Assembly (NCBI GenBank): GCA_023213315.1
Contig: JAKCPI010013946.1
Span: forward strand, 1 to 64,000
Source of the DNA: Euborellia annulipes
Taxonomy: Eukaryota > Arthropoda > Insecta > Dermaptera > Anisolabididae
Reading direction: 5' to 3'
DNA length: 64,000 bases
Positions 45,363-54,694 of this stretch are shown here, piece by piece. Position 1 is the stretch's first letter. Each line of letters opens with the position of its first letter. The notes beneath the pieces were generated by a model. It searched no databases, was not told the DNA's origin, and saw only the letters and a program-made list of their open reading frames with translations. The translations under genes and the position numbers were made by a program.

Positions 45363-45469
45363 GCAGGCCTGTGTTATTTGAAATATTAATTTTAAAATAT
45401 TTTTTTTAATTTAACCTTCAACTAGGATTTTATTTTGATGGAAATATATTTTATATATAATTAATTCGA

Positions 45470-45570
45470 TGTCTCCCGGGGGACGTTCCACACTCGGGAC
45501 CACCCAGCCGAGGTGTTCCGTTGTTTGATTGACTACAACTACCTTGTGACTGTTGCTCTACTCTATTTCC
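45470..45570. other. GC-balanced block sharing words with 1.0 kb
   Basis: GTCTCCCGGGGGACGTTCCA, CACTCGGGACCACCCAGCCG and GTGACTGTTGCTC. Counterpart of the 945-1,080 block in the opposite orientation. Confidence 0.3.
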
Positions 45571-45579
45571 TCGGCTCTT

Positions 45580-46315
45580 AATAATTTTATTCAAAAAAGC
45601 TTTTAGATTGTTTACTGAATAAACTACTTTATAAAACATTAACAGTGTTTTGATTAACATAGTTTTATATTAATTAAATTTCTTTTGAACGAGTTAAAAG
45701 TTTTCGTTGTTTATGGTTTTAGTCAAAAATTGTTTGATGAACGATTTTTCAAACAAAAAAGTAAAGAGTGCTTGCTCGCTGGATGGAAATAACATTAGAG
45801 CTAGACACATACATTAGGTTTTGTAATCAATCATTTTTGCTATGAAAATATAGGAATTTTGCCCATCTATCTGAACTCGAGACCTTTGCATCTATTTTCC
45901 CCATCTAAGCCTCTGGATCTTCTCTTTGAAACACACCCACACATATCCACTTCATTCAATAGAAGTGTTTTAATGTGAAAAATGAAACTTTAATAAATTC
46001 TTTCCTTTTCACACTTGAATTGAGCCTCGATTTTATCCTTCGCTTGTTTTGAGTATTCGAAAAAATATTTTTTATATTTATGTCTTTAAAGATGCATCCA
46101 AAAATTCTACTTTTTATATTTAGTATTGATTTTTATTAAATTTTAATTTTGTTTGACCTCGGAGTCATTTTTAGAGTTTCGAAATTTGTTGAGATTTTTT
46201 AAAAATAATTTATTTCCTCTGGTCTGAGCACAAATTTAATTTTCTTTTAAAATCTTGTCAAACTGCCTATTCATCAAAAGTCATATTTTTTTTATTCTGC
46301 TTCTATGACATACAG
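45580..46315. other. AT-rich intergenic DNA
   Basis: No supported feature. Confidence 0.45.
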
Positions 46316-46318
46316 CCT

Positions 46319-46380
46319 ATGGGCGGATATAAGAGGGATGGGGTAAAGAGGGTAATTAACCCCCCCCCCCCGAGATTTTA
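46319..46380 (+). mobile_element. hAT family D-like terminus scrap
   Basis: GGGCGGATATAAGAGGGATG and a C-run then GAGATTTTAAG. Decayed end only. Confidence 0.35.
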
Positions 46381-46496
46381 AGAAAATTTTTTGGGAATTA
46401 AATTTTAAAATAAAATTTTAAAAATTAACGCTTAAAAATTTGATTTGTATTTATATTCTGGTAAACAAGTACAGAATGCAATTTAAATTACTGAAA

Positions 46497-46541
46497 GTAA
46501 GAAAAAATTGTGTACTGTGCGACTAGTCACACCAGATTACC
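46497..46541 (+). mobile_element. Family A 3' hairpin arm
   Basis: AGTAAGAAAAAATTGTGTAC, TGTGCGACTAGTCACACCAG and ATT: the right arm of the family A end. A second right arm (CCAATCACACCAGATTTG) lies near 47,005-47,022. Confidence 0.55.
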
Positions 46542-46559
46542 CCTGAAGTAAATGTTTCT

Positions 46560-46910
46560 AGATTATGGAAAAATAATCGATGATTTCGATTATTCAAAAA
46601 ATAATCGATTATGAAAAAAAAATAATCGATTTTTTTTTCTCTAGCAAAATTTTTTGCAGCAAATTTTTTCCCCTCCCGTGAAAATCATTCCTTTTTTTTT
46701 AGGAAAGCGAAATTTTTGCCGACATGTGTAAAAATTTTTCTCGTCCGTGAAAATTATTTTACCTTTTTTGTGCAAGGCGAAATTTTTTCTTTTTTTTTTT
46801 TTTGAATCGAGTTTCATCTTATCTTTTCAAACGCATTTTTCTTTAAAATAATCGATTGTGGCAAATAATCGAAGTAATCGATTAATCGATTATTTTTTAA
46901 GAAAATATCG
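46560..46910. mobile_element. Element with clustered AATAATCGAT ends
   Basis: Both margins are dense in ATCGATT words in both orientations (46,575-46,635 and 46,850-46,900). The interior has AAAATTTTTTGCAGCAAATT and two CCGTGAAAATYATTYYWYCT modules shared with families D and H. Likely another non-autonomous DNA element. Confidence 0.5.
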
Positions 46911-47354
46911 GGAAAATTAAAATGAGACGAGTCAAAGTGTCACGTCTTTAGTTACATCAGACTAATAAATATTCAGCAACGAGAAAAAAATTTACTTACC
47001 TCTGTGACCAATCACACCAGATTTGTATCAAAATTATGATAATATTTATATGAAATCAATTTGGGAAAGTAAAATTAACAGAATGAATTTTATTTTGAAA
47101 TAGGCAATATACAAAGCAAATGGATGTTCGAGAAGTTTATAGAAATAGCTTTAAGGCGACATATAAATTTCTTTTTCCTTGAAAATTTATTACTAGCTAT
47201 CTATCTTTTGTTGCAACTATTTCCAGGCTTTTATATAAAATGAATAGACATATTACTTCATTTCTTAAAACGCCACACTTACTTCATCCTTTCCTGTAGA
47301 ATTTACTATTTTAATTTTGGAAAAGAACTGAAAAATCTGTTTGAATAACTTAAA

Positions 47355-47825
47355 ACAAATGTTTCCTATGAAGCACAAGAGTAAAATGTCCTTCAAACAA
47401 TTTTGAGAGGAAAATGAGAATATACATTTGAAAGAGCATTTAAAAAATAATTGATTTTTGAATTTTAATCAAAATCGTTAAAGCGAATTTTGAGAAAATT
47501 TAAAAAAACTTAAAAAGTACATCGGTAAAGTACTAGTACTTTTTGGCCGATTTTGTTTAAAAGCTTATTTTCTCAGTCCTGGGAAGTGCTTAACTTAAAT
47601 ATAAAATTTCAGCCTCATAGCTCCTTCATGCTTAAAATTGAACAGAGACAGACACACACACACACATAGACAGAATGACCGACGATGTCGCAAAAACCAC
47701 TTTGTTGGATTCCGGGGACCTTAAAACGTGTATATCCATCAAAATCTCGACATCGAATTTTTGACCTAAATCGAATACTTTCTCTTTCTATATATTAACA
47801 TATATAGAGGTAAGAGAAAGTAAAA
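47355..47825 (-). mobile_element. Family A copy lacking the 3' hairpin
   Basis: Read on the minus strand: hairpin ACTTTCTCTTACCTCTATAT...AGAAAGAGAAAGTATTCG, AATTCGATGTCGAGATTTTG, AAGGTCCCCGGAATCC, (GT)n, the GTACTAGTACTTTACCG core and TAAATGCTCTTTCAAATG, ending near CTTGTGCTTCATAGG. Confidence 0.75.
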
Positions 47826-47829
47826 AGAC

Positions 47830-49215
47830 TAAAAAAATTTCTTGTCACTTCTCATTCTACGAATTTTATTGGACATGTTAAGTTTTTTTTGTTGAACAAA
47901 GCTAATTTAGACCCTTTAAAAATATATTGATGGACTCCGGTATCATTATTTTGAGAGTCTCAATTTCACAAAAAAAAAAAAAAAAAAAAAAAAATAGAAA
48001 AATGATTGATAAATCTTTAGAAAATAGATATACTCGAATCATTCTTGTCAAGATTAATATGAACAAACAACATCTTAAAATTGAATGATAATTTTTTTTT
48101 CTTTATTTCGGCATTCGAATCATTCTATTATGAAAAAACAATCAAATATTTACAGCATTTATTAAATGCTAATCCATTATTAGTGCAACCCTTAACAAAA
48201 AGGACCAGAAAAAATGAATAAAAAACAAATTCAAAATAAATAAAAAAGAAAATGAAAATACTACATATACTAATAATAATATGCTCAGTCGTTTGTTGAA
48301 AATGTGAAGAAAATACCAAAAATATTTTTCTCATTTTTAGATATTAAGTTACGTGATTATAAATTATAATATTTTTTCTTTTATTAGAACAATAAAAGTG
48401 AGTACAAAAAAAAAAAATTATGAAAAAGTTTATGATATTAAAAGCTGACAGCTCTGACAGGTGATGGTAATAATGGTTAAACAGTTTTATTTATTTTTTT
48501 CTCACATCATTTTTAGGAAGTTATTTTATTTTATATTTTAAATAGTAAAACATGACAGGAAGCAGCGTGAAGATTTTTTTTTTAATAATTGCCTTTATTT
48601 ACTGTTTGCACATGCATTAGAGCAAATATATGGTTTAGTAAGAGAGATTGCATGACGCAAATTTTATATGAATAAATAAAACGACTAATTTAGTAAAAGG
48701 TGAATACCTGCTAAATAAATAACTATTTTTATGAGCCATTATTCGTAATTCTTAAATATTATTTTAGACTATTAATTTCATAGATTAGATTCAACAATTG
48801 CTTATTGTGTTATAAATGAATTGAGAAAACAGAAAAATAATTTTTATAAAAATCTAGAGTTAGATATTAAAAAAAAAAAAAACGATTATAAGATAAAATC
48901 TAACCATTCAGAATTCAGAAAAAATTATTTTAATATTAGATTATTTGCATTATTAAATATTTACTAAGAAAAAATTTGCATAAAATTAAATTTATATTAT
49001 AGGAAGATGACCGGATTGAAAAAAAAAATGGAGGTCGGGTAGTAATCAGGAAGTTGATTGCTGATGTTTCGATCTCGTCTTTTGACCTCTTTCACGGCAT
49101 CAAATGCGAAATGACAATTAAATAAAATTTATTTCACACTCACAAAACCTAAAATTAAACATATTAGAAAAACTTTAATCAAAGAGTCTCAACGTTTATT
49201 TTTATTTTTATTTTT
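47830..49215. other. AT-rich intergenic DNA
   Basis: AT-rich with a 23-A run near 47,971. Near 49,040-49,090 the minus strand has GACGAGATCGAAACATCAGC, part of the hairpin motif. No gene. Confidence 0.4.
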
Positions 49216-49216
49216 A

Positions 49217-49530
49217 AAGTGAAACTTTTATTTGATGGCCTCAAATATTTTCGCCCTTCTATCAGCATGTCGCGTTACAAGCCGTGACGTCAAAGGCCGT
49301 GACGGTACAAGCCGTGACGTCACCGGTCTCTCACATCAGGTTTCTTTACTACGCTACGACATTAATATTTTTAATTACCTACATCTATTGTATTTTATTT
49401 TAATAGTTTTGTAAAAAAGGGATTTTAATAACCTTAATAGAATAATTTTCTGAAAATTTTCAGTTAAAACCCTCGATTCGAAAAAAAAGTTTCACTTGCA
49501 TCGTGGTTTCATAAAACCACACAATGATTT
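49217..49530 (+). mobile_element. Family F element, copy 2
   Basis: TTAAAGTGAAACTTTTATTTG start, three ACAAGCCGTGACG/GGCCGTGACGG-type units with TGACGTCA palindromes, then CTGAAAATTTTCAGTTAAAA, the inverted end AAAAAAAGTTTCACTTGC and the hairpin ATCGTGGTTTCATAAAACCAC. It matches copy 1 at 7.4 kb. Confidence 0.7.
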
Positions 49531-49774
49531 TTTTCAATAAAATTTTGATGTACAATACATTATTAGTATACTTTTATATAATAAAATTACAATTATAACA
49601 TTATTGTGCATTTTTTTGTTTCAATTATTATTTCAGTTGCGTAACCTACTAACTTTTTTTTATTTCATATTTTAATATTTCTAAACGATATTAATAAACA
49701 AAAAAGTAAAAAATATAGTTAATTAAATATAACTTATGATTTTTTTTATAAAAATAAAAAATAAATTTTTAAAG

Positions 49775-49829
49775 CGGCCTCCGGATTCAGGGGGCCCAAA
49801 AGCGTTGCTTCCCTATAATTACGCCACTG
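49775..49829 (-). mobile_element. hAT-like terminus
   Basis: Minus strand CAGTGGCGTAATTATAGGGA then GCAACGC, a typical hAT start like the 58.2-kb element. The partner end was not found. Confidence 0.45.
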
Positions 49830-50214
49830 AATAATTTACATACTTGGTTACTTAAAAAAAAAAAACTTAATTCGATGAAGATCAGAACTCACAACGAAAT
49901 GTCTCATTTTATAAACAGGCTACCCGCAATGTTATATGGAAAAATTTAATTTATAAAGATATTCAAATTTCTGTAAACATTTTTCTTTTTTTATTAAAAT
50001 TTATTTTTTAAAAGCGTACACATATGATGAACTTTTGCATGATCTGAGGAATGACAGACAATTTTGTGATTATAAATTAATTCAATTCAAGACAAAAGAA
50101 CGACCCCAACTGTCAAGATTAAATTAAAAATTTTTAATTCATTTGAAAGAACCCTAAAATGCATCAACATATGAAATCGATCTCTCTTTAAATGATGTAA
50201 AATAAAGGGTCGGA

Positions 50215-50715
50215 CTAAGCCGAGCGCACAACTTTGCCCACCCACTATTCAAGAAAAAAATATTTGTCCCCCCTAGAGCCCCCCCCCCCCTAATGGTCCG
50301 ATGTTATACATATTATATATCATTTTACTCGGGAGGAAGTCTAGTTTCTGAATATATAAAAAAAATTATAGGTTATGTAAGAAAAAAATTTATGACCCCC
50401 CCCTAGAGCCCCCCCCCCCCTAATGGTCCGATGTTTACCAAAAGCTTTTCAGTTCTTGGCCTCTACCCCTAGTTTATGGGTGCAAAATTTCAAAACAATT
50501 GAATGAATAGTTTTTGAGATTTCGTTGACGAAAAAAATTACCACAGACATACACCCCACCCACACACACACACACAGACATCATTCCAAAAACTTCTTAA
50601 ATGGATTCAGGGGACCTCAAAACGCATTTTGGCAGCTTCAGAAAAATTTCGATTTTTTTTACGATTACATTAACTTTACCTGCCCAACCTACGGTTGATG
50701 GGCAAAGTTAAAAAT
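50215..50715 (-). mobile_element. Family A relative, subfamily C
   Basis: Minus strand opens AACTTTGCCCATCAACCGTA, has AAAATGCGTTTTGAGGTCCC, (GT)n, TCAAAAACTATTCATTCAA and ends near GTGGGCAAAGTTGTGCGCTC. AACTTTGCCCA and its complement mark both ends. A C-rich segment ending TAATGGTCCGATGT is duplicated (50,270-50,305 and 50,397-50,432). Confidence 0.55.
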
Positions 50716-50719
50716 TATA

Positions 50720-51370
50720 GAGTTAATCACTCTCTCCTCCCCCACAATATAAAAACAATATTTTATATATAATATTTAACCATTCATTAAGTTACATGTG
50801 CACAGATTAATAGTTAAATGAGAGAAAATGATCACAAGTTTTTTTTTTTTTTTTTTTTTTTTACTTTAGAGGACGTAGGATAATCCCTCATATTTTTTTC
50901 ATAAAGGAGAGGAATTATTTTCAAAGAAATAAATCCTTTTCTCAATAATTGGGGTGGCATTTAATAAAAGTAATTCCTCGTTAAGGGAGGTTAACATTTC
51001 AAAGTTAAGCAATTATTTATTGAATGGTAAACATTCGTTTGACATACTTTAGCTTATAAATATAAGATTTCGAGAAATTGGGAGATCCTGACTGGATTTT
51101 TATTTATAATTTAAAATTGTATGAAAATCTGTGTGACAGCAGCCTATAATGACATATCTACTTAAGATAAAGTTATGTGATGAATTTTTAATCAATTTGA
51201 AAAGAACCTAAAGTGCATTCACATAAAATAGGTCTACCTAAAATAAAGTTATCTGATGTGCGTTTTCTCACCAGATATTTTATATGTTACAGTAGTTTTT
51301 TTTTTAGTCTTTTAGAGGCCAAAAACGATTACTTGTATATATTATTAACAATACATGAGTGCATAAATTT
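50720..51370. other. AT-rich intergenic DNA
   Basis: Contains a run of more than 20 T near 50,840. No supported feature. Confidence 0.45.
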
Positions 51371-51371
51371 A

Positions 51372-51738
51372 AAATAAACAAATGGGTGTTAAAAAGTAAT
51401 GTAAAAACAATCAGCGTTAAAAAATGTTATTCTCTAATCAAAGTTTTAACAGCGACGTTAACATGTTGCTTTTATTTCAAAGCTATCAAAAGCATAACCT
51501 TACTTTTTAGGTTAAGGACGTCATTTTTATTTTAAATACGTCGTTGAAATATTAAAGACACCCCCTAGACATGGCATTCATTTTTAACACTCTTTACTAA
51601 ATGTTAACGCTTTGGCTTTAAATTTTTGTTTACAGAGTTATTTGAGGCAAGGAAGTGATTTTGAATAGCATTTTTTAAAGCTGATTGTTTTTACATTACT
51701 TTTTAACATCTATTTTAAATTTTAACGTCTGTTTTTAG
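51372..51738. mobile_element. Foldback/MITE with GTTAAAAAGTAATG arms
   Basis: GTGTTAAAAAGTAATGTAAA and AACAATCAGC at 51,386-51,416 face the complement GCTGATTGTTTTTACATTAC, TTTTTAACATC at 51,680-51,711. Outer and inner GTTAAC/ACGTTAA words repeat along both halves. Non-coding. Confidence 0.6.
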
Positions 51739-51849
51739 AGAATAGACCTGATCTAGTGTAGAATATGCACCCTAGAAATTGTTTTAATGATTGCCTATCT
51801 TCTAGCAAAAACAAAAAGAGAGAATTTATACAATTTAAAAATAAGTTTT

Positions 51850-52085
51850 TTTTTAGTAAATTTCCTCTCGTGACTCAATCACTTTGTCGTTTTTCCCTGT
51901 TGCGAAAATCATTTGACCTTTTTTTTGGGCGAATCTCATTCGACGTTTTTATGTTTTTTAGAATACGAGTCTCATCCCATCTTTTCAGACTCAGGTTTCG
52001 GCTGGTTTGTGACCGAAACCGAAAACCAGCATTTTTGGCCGAAACCGTAACCCAAAACCGTAACTTCGGTCGTTTCATAGGCATT
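51850..52085 (-). mobile_element. hAT-like family H copy
   Basis: Minus strand: GAAACGACCGAAGTTACGGT, then GGTTACGGTTTCGGCC, GGTTTTCGGTTTCGGTC, CAGCCGAAACCTGAGTCTG and AAAGGTCAAATGATTTTCGC. Same order as at 39.5 kb. The 98-111 codon frames here are shadows of this repeat. Confidence 0.55.
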
Positions 52086-52149
52086 TTTTCACTTAATTGA
52101 ATAAAGTAAAATTTATTTCCATATTTTTTTTTAATTTGTTTATTTTCTT

Positions 52150-52305
52150 CTTTTTCGGCATCTAAGAACATTTAGACCCCATCCATTCCTATTTATTCCA
52201 AATGATTGCTAGACAATTCAAATTAAATAAATTTTTCTCACCTGTAACGAAAAGCGAACCCGCGACACTAGGCTTATGTCTACTCTCTGATCCACGGGTC
52301 TCGGG
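52150..52305 (-). mobile_element. SINE S2, near full length
   Basis: Minus strand: GACCCGTGGATCAGAGAGTA (A-box side), TAGTGTCGCGGGTTCGCTTT (B-box), then GAATTGTCTAGCAATCATTT, GGAATAAATAGGAATGGATG, GGGTCTAAATG and GATGCCGAAAAAG. It ties the head at 16.2 kb to the tails at 4.9, 31.1, 39.3 and 44.1 kb. Confidence 0.75.
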
Positions 52306-52449
52306 TTTATTTCGATTTCTTACGGAATTAATTCATTTACAAATATAATTGAATTTAATAATATTTTGTATTTTACACAAATAATCTAAATAAAAACAAT
52401 AAAATTATGTTAACGAAAAATTATTTTTCAGATTGTAAATTTATTGCAA

Positions 52450-52486
52450 TCGAAGTTTCGAGCATTAATCTTATTCTTCTTCAGGT
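52450..52486 (-). repeat. CTGAAGA...GAAAC motif, decayed
   Basis: Minus strand CTGAAGAAGAATAAGATTAA, TGCTCGAAACTTCGATTGC, then AATAAA. The stem is lost, but the CTGAAGA, GAAAC and AATAAA order is kept. Confidence 0.4.
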
Positions 52487-52984
52487 TTGGAAGTTATTAA
52501 TAATTTATAAACTGTAGTAAAGTAACCAGAATTTGTTTAGGGGAGAAGGAAGGTACTCTTCTGGTGACGTCATTGATAAATTGAGATCTTTCTTTCCTTA
52601 TTGTTTCATATTAGAATTTTCAATCCATCATAATTTATTTTTTTTCCAACAAACTTGATAATCATGTAATGGTATTCCAAAACAAACGTAAAGTGACAAA
52701 ATTTTTTATTTATTTTACAATTTTACACAGTACACCTTTTTGAAAATTTGACATTATATCTCATTAAGATGACTTTCCCATCCAACTTTTCTTTCATTTA
52801 CTATCTCACCATCTAACAGAAATTACTTCTTCCATTAATTTTCTAAAATACGGAAATAACTGCGAATATATTAGCAATTATATTTCATGATAATTAAGTT
52901 CAAATTAACAAACCATCTATTATTTGTCTATTTTTTTTTATTTATTATTAATTTTTCCATATAATTCTACCATTATATAATTGG

Positions 52985-53095
52985 CCAAGAAAGACGACCA
53001 AACAGGCATCCGACTATGTTCACACGAACATCCGTTTTGCATTTACCTTATCAGAAGCCATTAGCAGTAGTTTGCATAAAATCTCCTAGAGAAAA
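52985..53095. other. Small GC-balanced island
   Basis: GACGACCAAACAGGCATCCG, GTTCACACGAACATCC and TTATCAGAAGCCATTAGC. No frame or repeat. Neighbouring 52,490-52,980 and 53,100-53,435 are AT-rich with nothing supported. Confidence 0.25.
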
Positions 53096-53439
53096 TGATA
53101 TATAACGCTATTTTTCTTTGAAATTATTATGTTAAAGATAACTCTATTTTTGATATAAATATTTATTTTGAAAAATTAATTAAACTCAAAATAATATTTT
53201 GATAGTATAACTTAATATATAATATCAAAGTTTATATTTAGAGTATTCTAATGTTAAGAGAGGAAGGTGGTTTATTGATTAATCAAAAATTATTATTTTT
53301 TACTTGCTTAATTCCTAGTATAATTATTAGAGTTGTAATGGGCCATTTGGATAATTGTAGGAAAAGGTAAATTGATAAGATTTTTGGCAGTAAATAAAAA
53401 TCAATTCTGGTGAGTTTTTTTTTAACACTCACACTTTTT

Positions 53440-54468
53440 TACTTTCTCTTAGCCTATATATGAAATATATAGAGAGAGAAAGTATTGCGATCATGTCAAA
53501 AATTCGATGTCCAGATTTTGATGGATATACATGTTTTGAGGTCCCCTGAGTCCAAAAAAGTGGGTCCCGCAAATTGGTCTGTGTGTGTGTGTGTGTGTCT
53601 GTGTGTCTGTGTGTGTGTAACGATTTTTTTAGCATGAAGGAGTTGAGCTAGCGGATTGAAATTTTATATTTAACTTAGGTACCTTTGAAGAATCTCAAAA
53701 TAAGCTTTTGAACAAAATCGGCCAAAAAGTACTAGTACTTTACTGATGTACTTTTTCAGTTTTTTTCTATTTTCTCAAAATTCCCTCCAAGGATTTTTTT
53801 TAAAATTCATAAATCAATTATTTTTTAGATGCTCTTTAAAATGTATATTCTCATTTTGCCGTTGAAATCTTCTGAAGACCACTTTACTCTTGTTCTTCAT
53901 AGGAAAGATAGAACTGGTTGCCATGGTAACGGAATTTAAATCTTTTTCTTTTTATTAGATTAAAAATCAATTATTATTTAAATTCCCATTTTTTTAAAAT
54001 TTATTTGTGTCTTTAATTGTTTCAAAGAAAACATATATGTCTCTCTCTCACTTGCAAACATTATCGTCTCTCTCTACTCTTTTTAAATTCCCTTTCCACC
54101 TTATCTTCGCATTTGGCCAATGTTAATTTCCTATAGGGATTTGTATGTTAATTTCGATTCAAAAGGGGGTCCCCTTTAGAACTTTTTAGGCATTTAAAAT
54201 TTTTTTTTTCCAATTCTTATGAAATTTTGTATTTATTTACGATTCTATATTGTGTATAAAATGTCCAAATATGAGATTAAAATTTTGAAAAATAACCATA
54301 GTTTATTTGAAGCAGTCAACATTTAAAATGCAAGTTTGAAACTAAGGTGCTATCGGAAACTAAATATATCTCGACACAAAAAATCTGGTGTGACCAGCAC
54401 AGTGCGCAACTTTCTCTTACCGAAGGGTAAGAGAAAGTTGTGTGCTGTGCGCCAGTCACACCAGATTT
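53440..54468 (+). mobile_element. Family A, both ends present, interrupted
   Basis: 5' hairpin ACTTTCTCTTAGCCTATATA...ATAGAGAGAGAAAGTATTGC at 53,440, a long (GT)n, AGTACTAGTACTTTACTGATG and GTTGCCATGGTAACGG at 53,930. Then about 400 bp of unrelated AT-rich sequence intervenes, and family A resumes at CTATCGGAAACTAAATATAT (54,350). It ends in the cleanest 3' inverted repeat of the window (54,381-54,468), with arms of about 42 bp. Confidence 0.78.
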
Positions 54469-54690
54469 TTTTCATTCACACTCACATTCTCACACACATA
54501 CACAGAGTCTTTTCGACAACTTGGGCCATTTAAGACTTTTAACGATACTCGTATGTTTAATATATCTATTGGGGGTCCAGGCATTTCTATTTAAGCCATT
54601 TGGTAAAATCATCGGACTGCCTGGGGTCCGAATCCGCGACTTTTGGTATACGAGATTAGCACGCTAACCCCTACATCAAGCCCCGAGGGC
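54467..54690 (-). mobile_element. SINE S1, near full length
   Basis: Minus strand: GCCCTCGGGGCTTGATGTAG, GGGTTAGCGTGCTAATC (A-box region), GTCGCGGATTCGGACCCCAG (B-box), CAGTCCGATGATTTTACC, AAATGGCTTAAATAGAAATG, TGCCTGGACCCCC, TCTTAAATGGCC and the GTGTGAGAATGTGAG tail. Its A-rich end abuts the family A hairpin exactly. Confidence 0.8.
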
Positions 54691-54694
54691 CTGG

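Noticed and set aside
45451..45660. 69-codon minus frame as a gene
   Set aside because: It begins in AT-rich low-complexity codons and its end coincides with the shared GC block; no family recognised.
51765..52171. Frames of 111 and 98 codons as genes
   Set aside because: They overlap on opposite strands across a hAT-like family H copy and have no domain.
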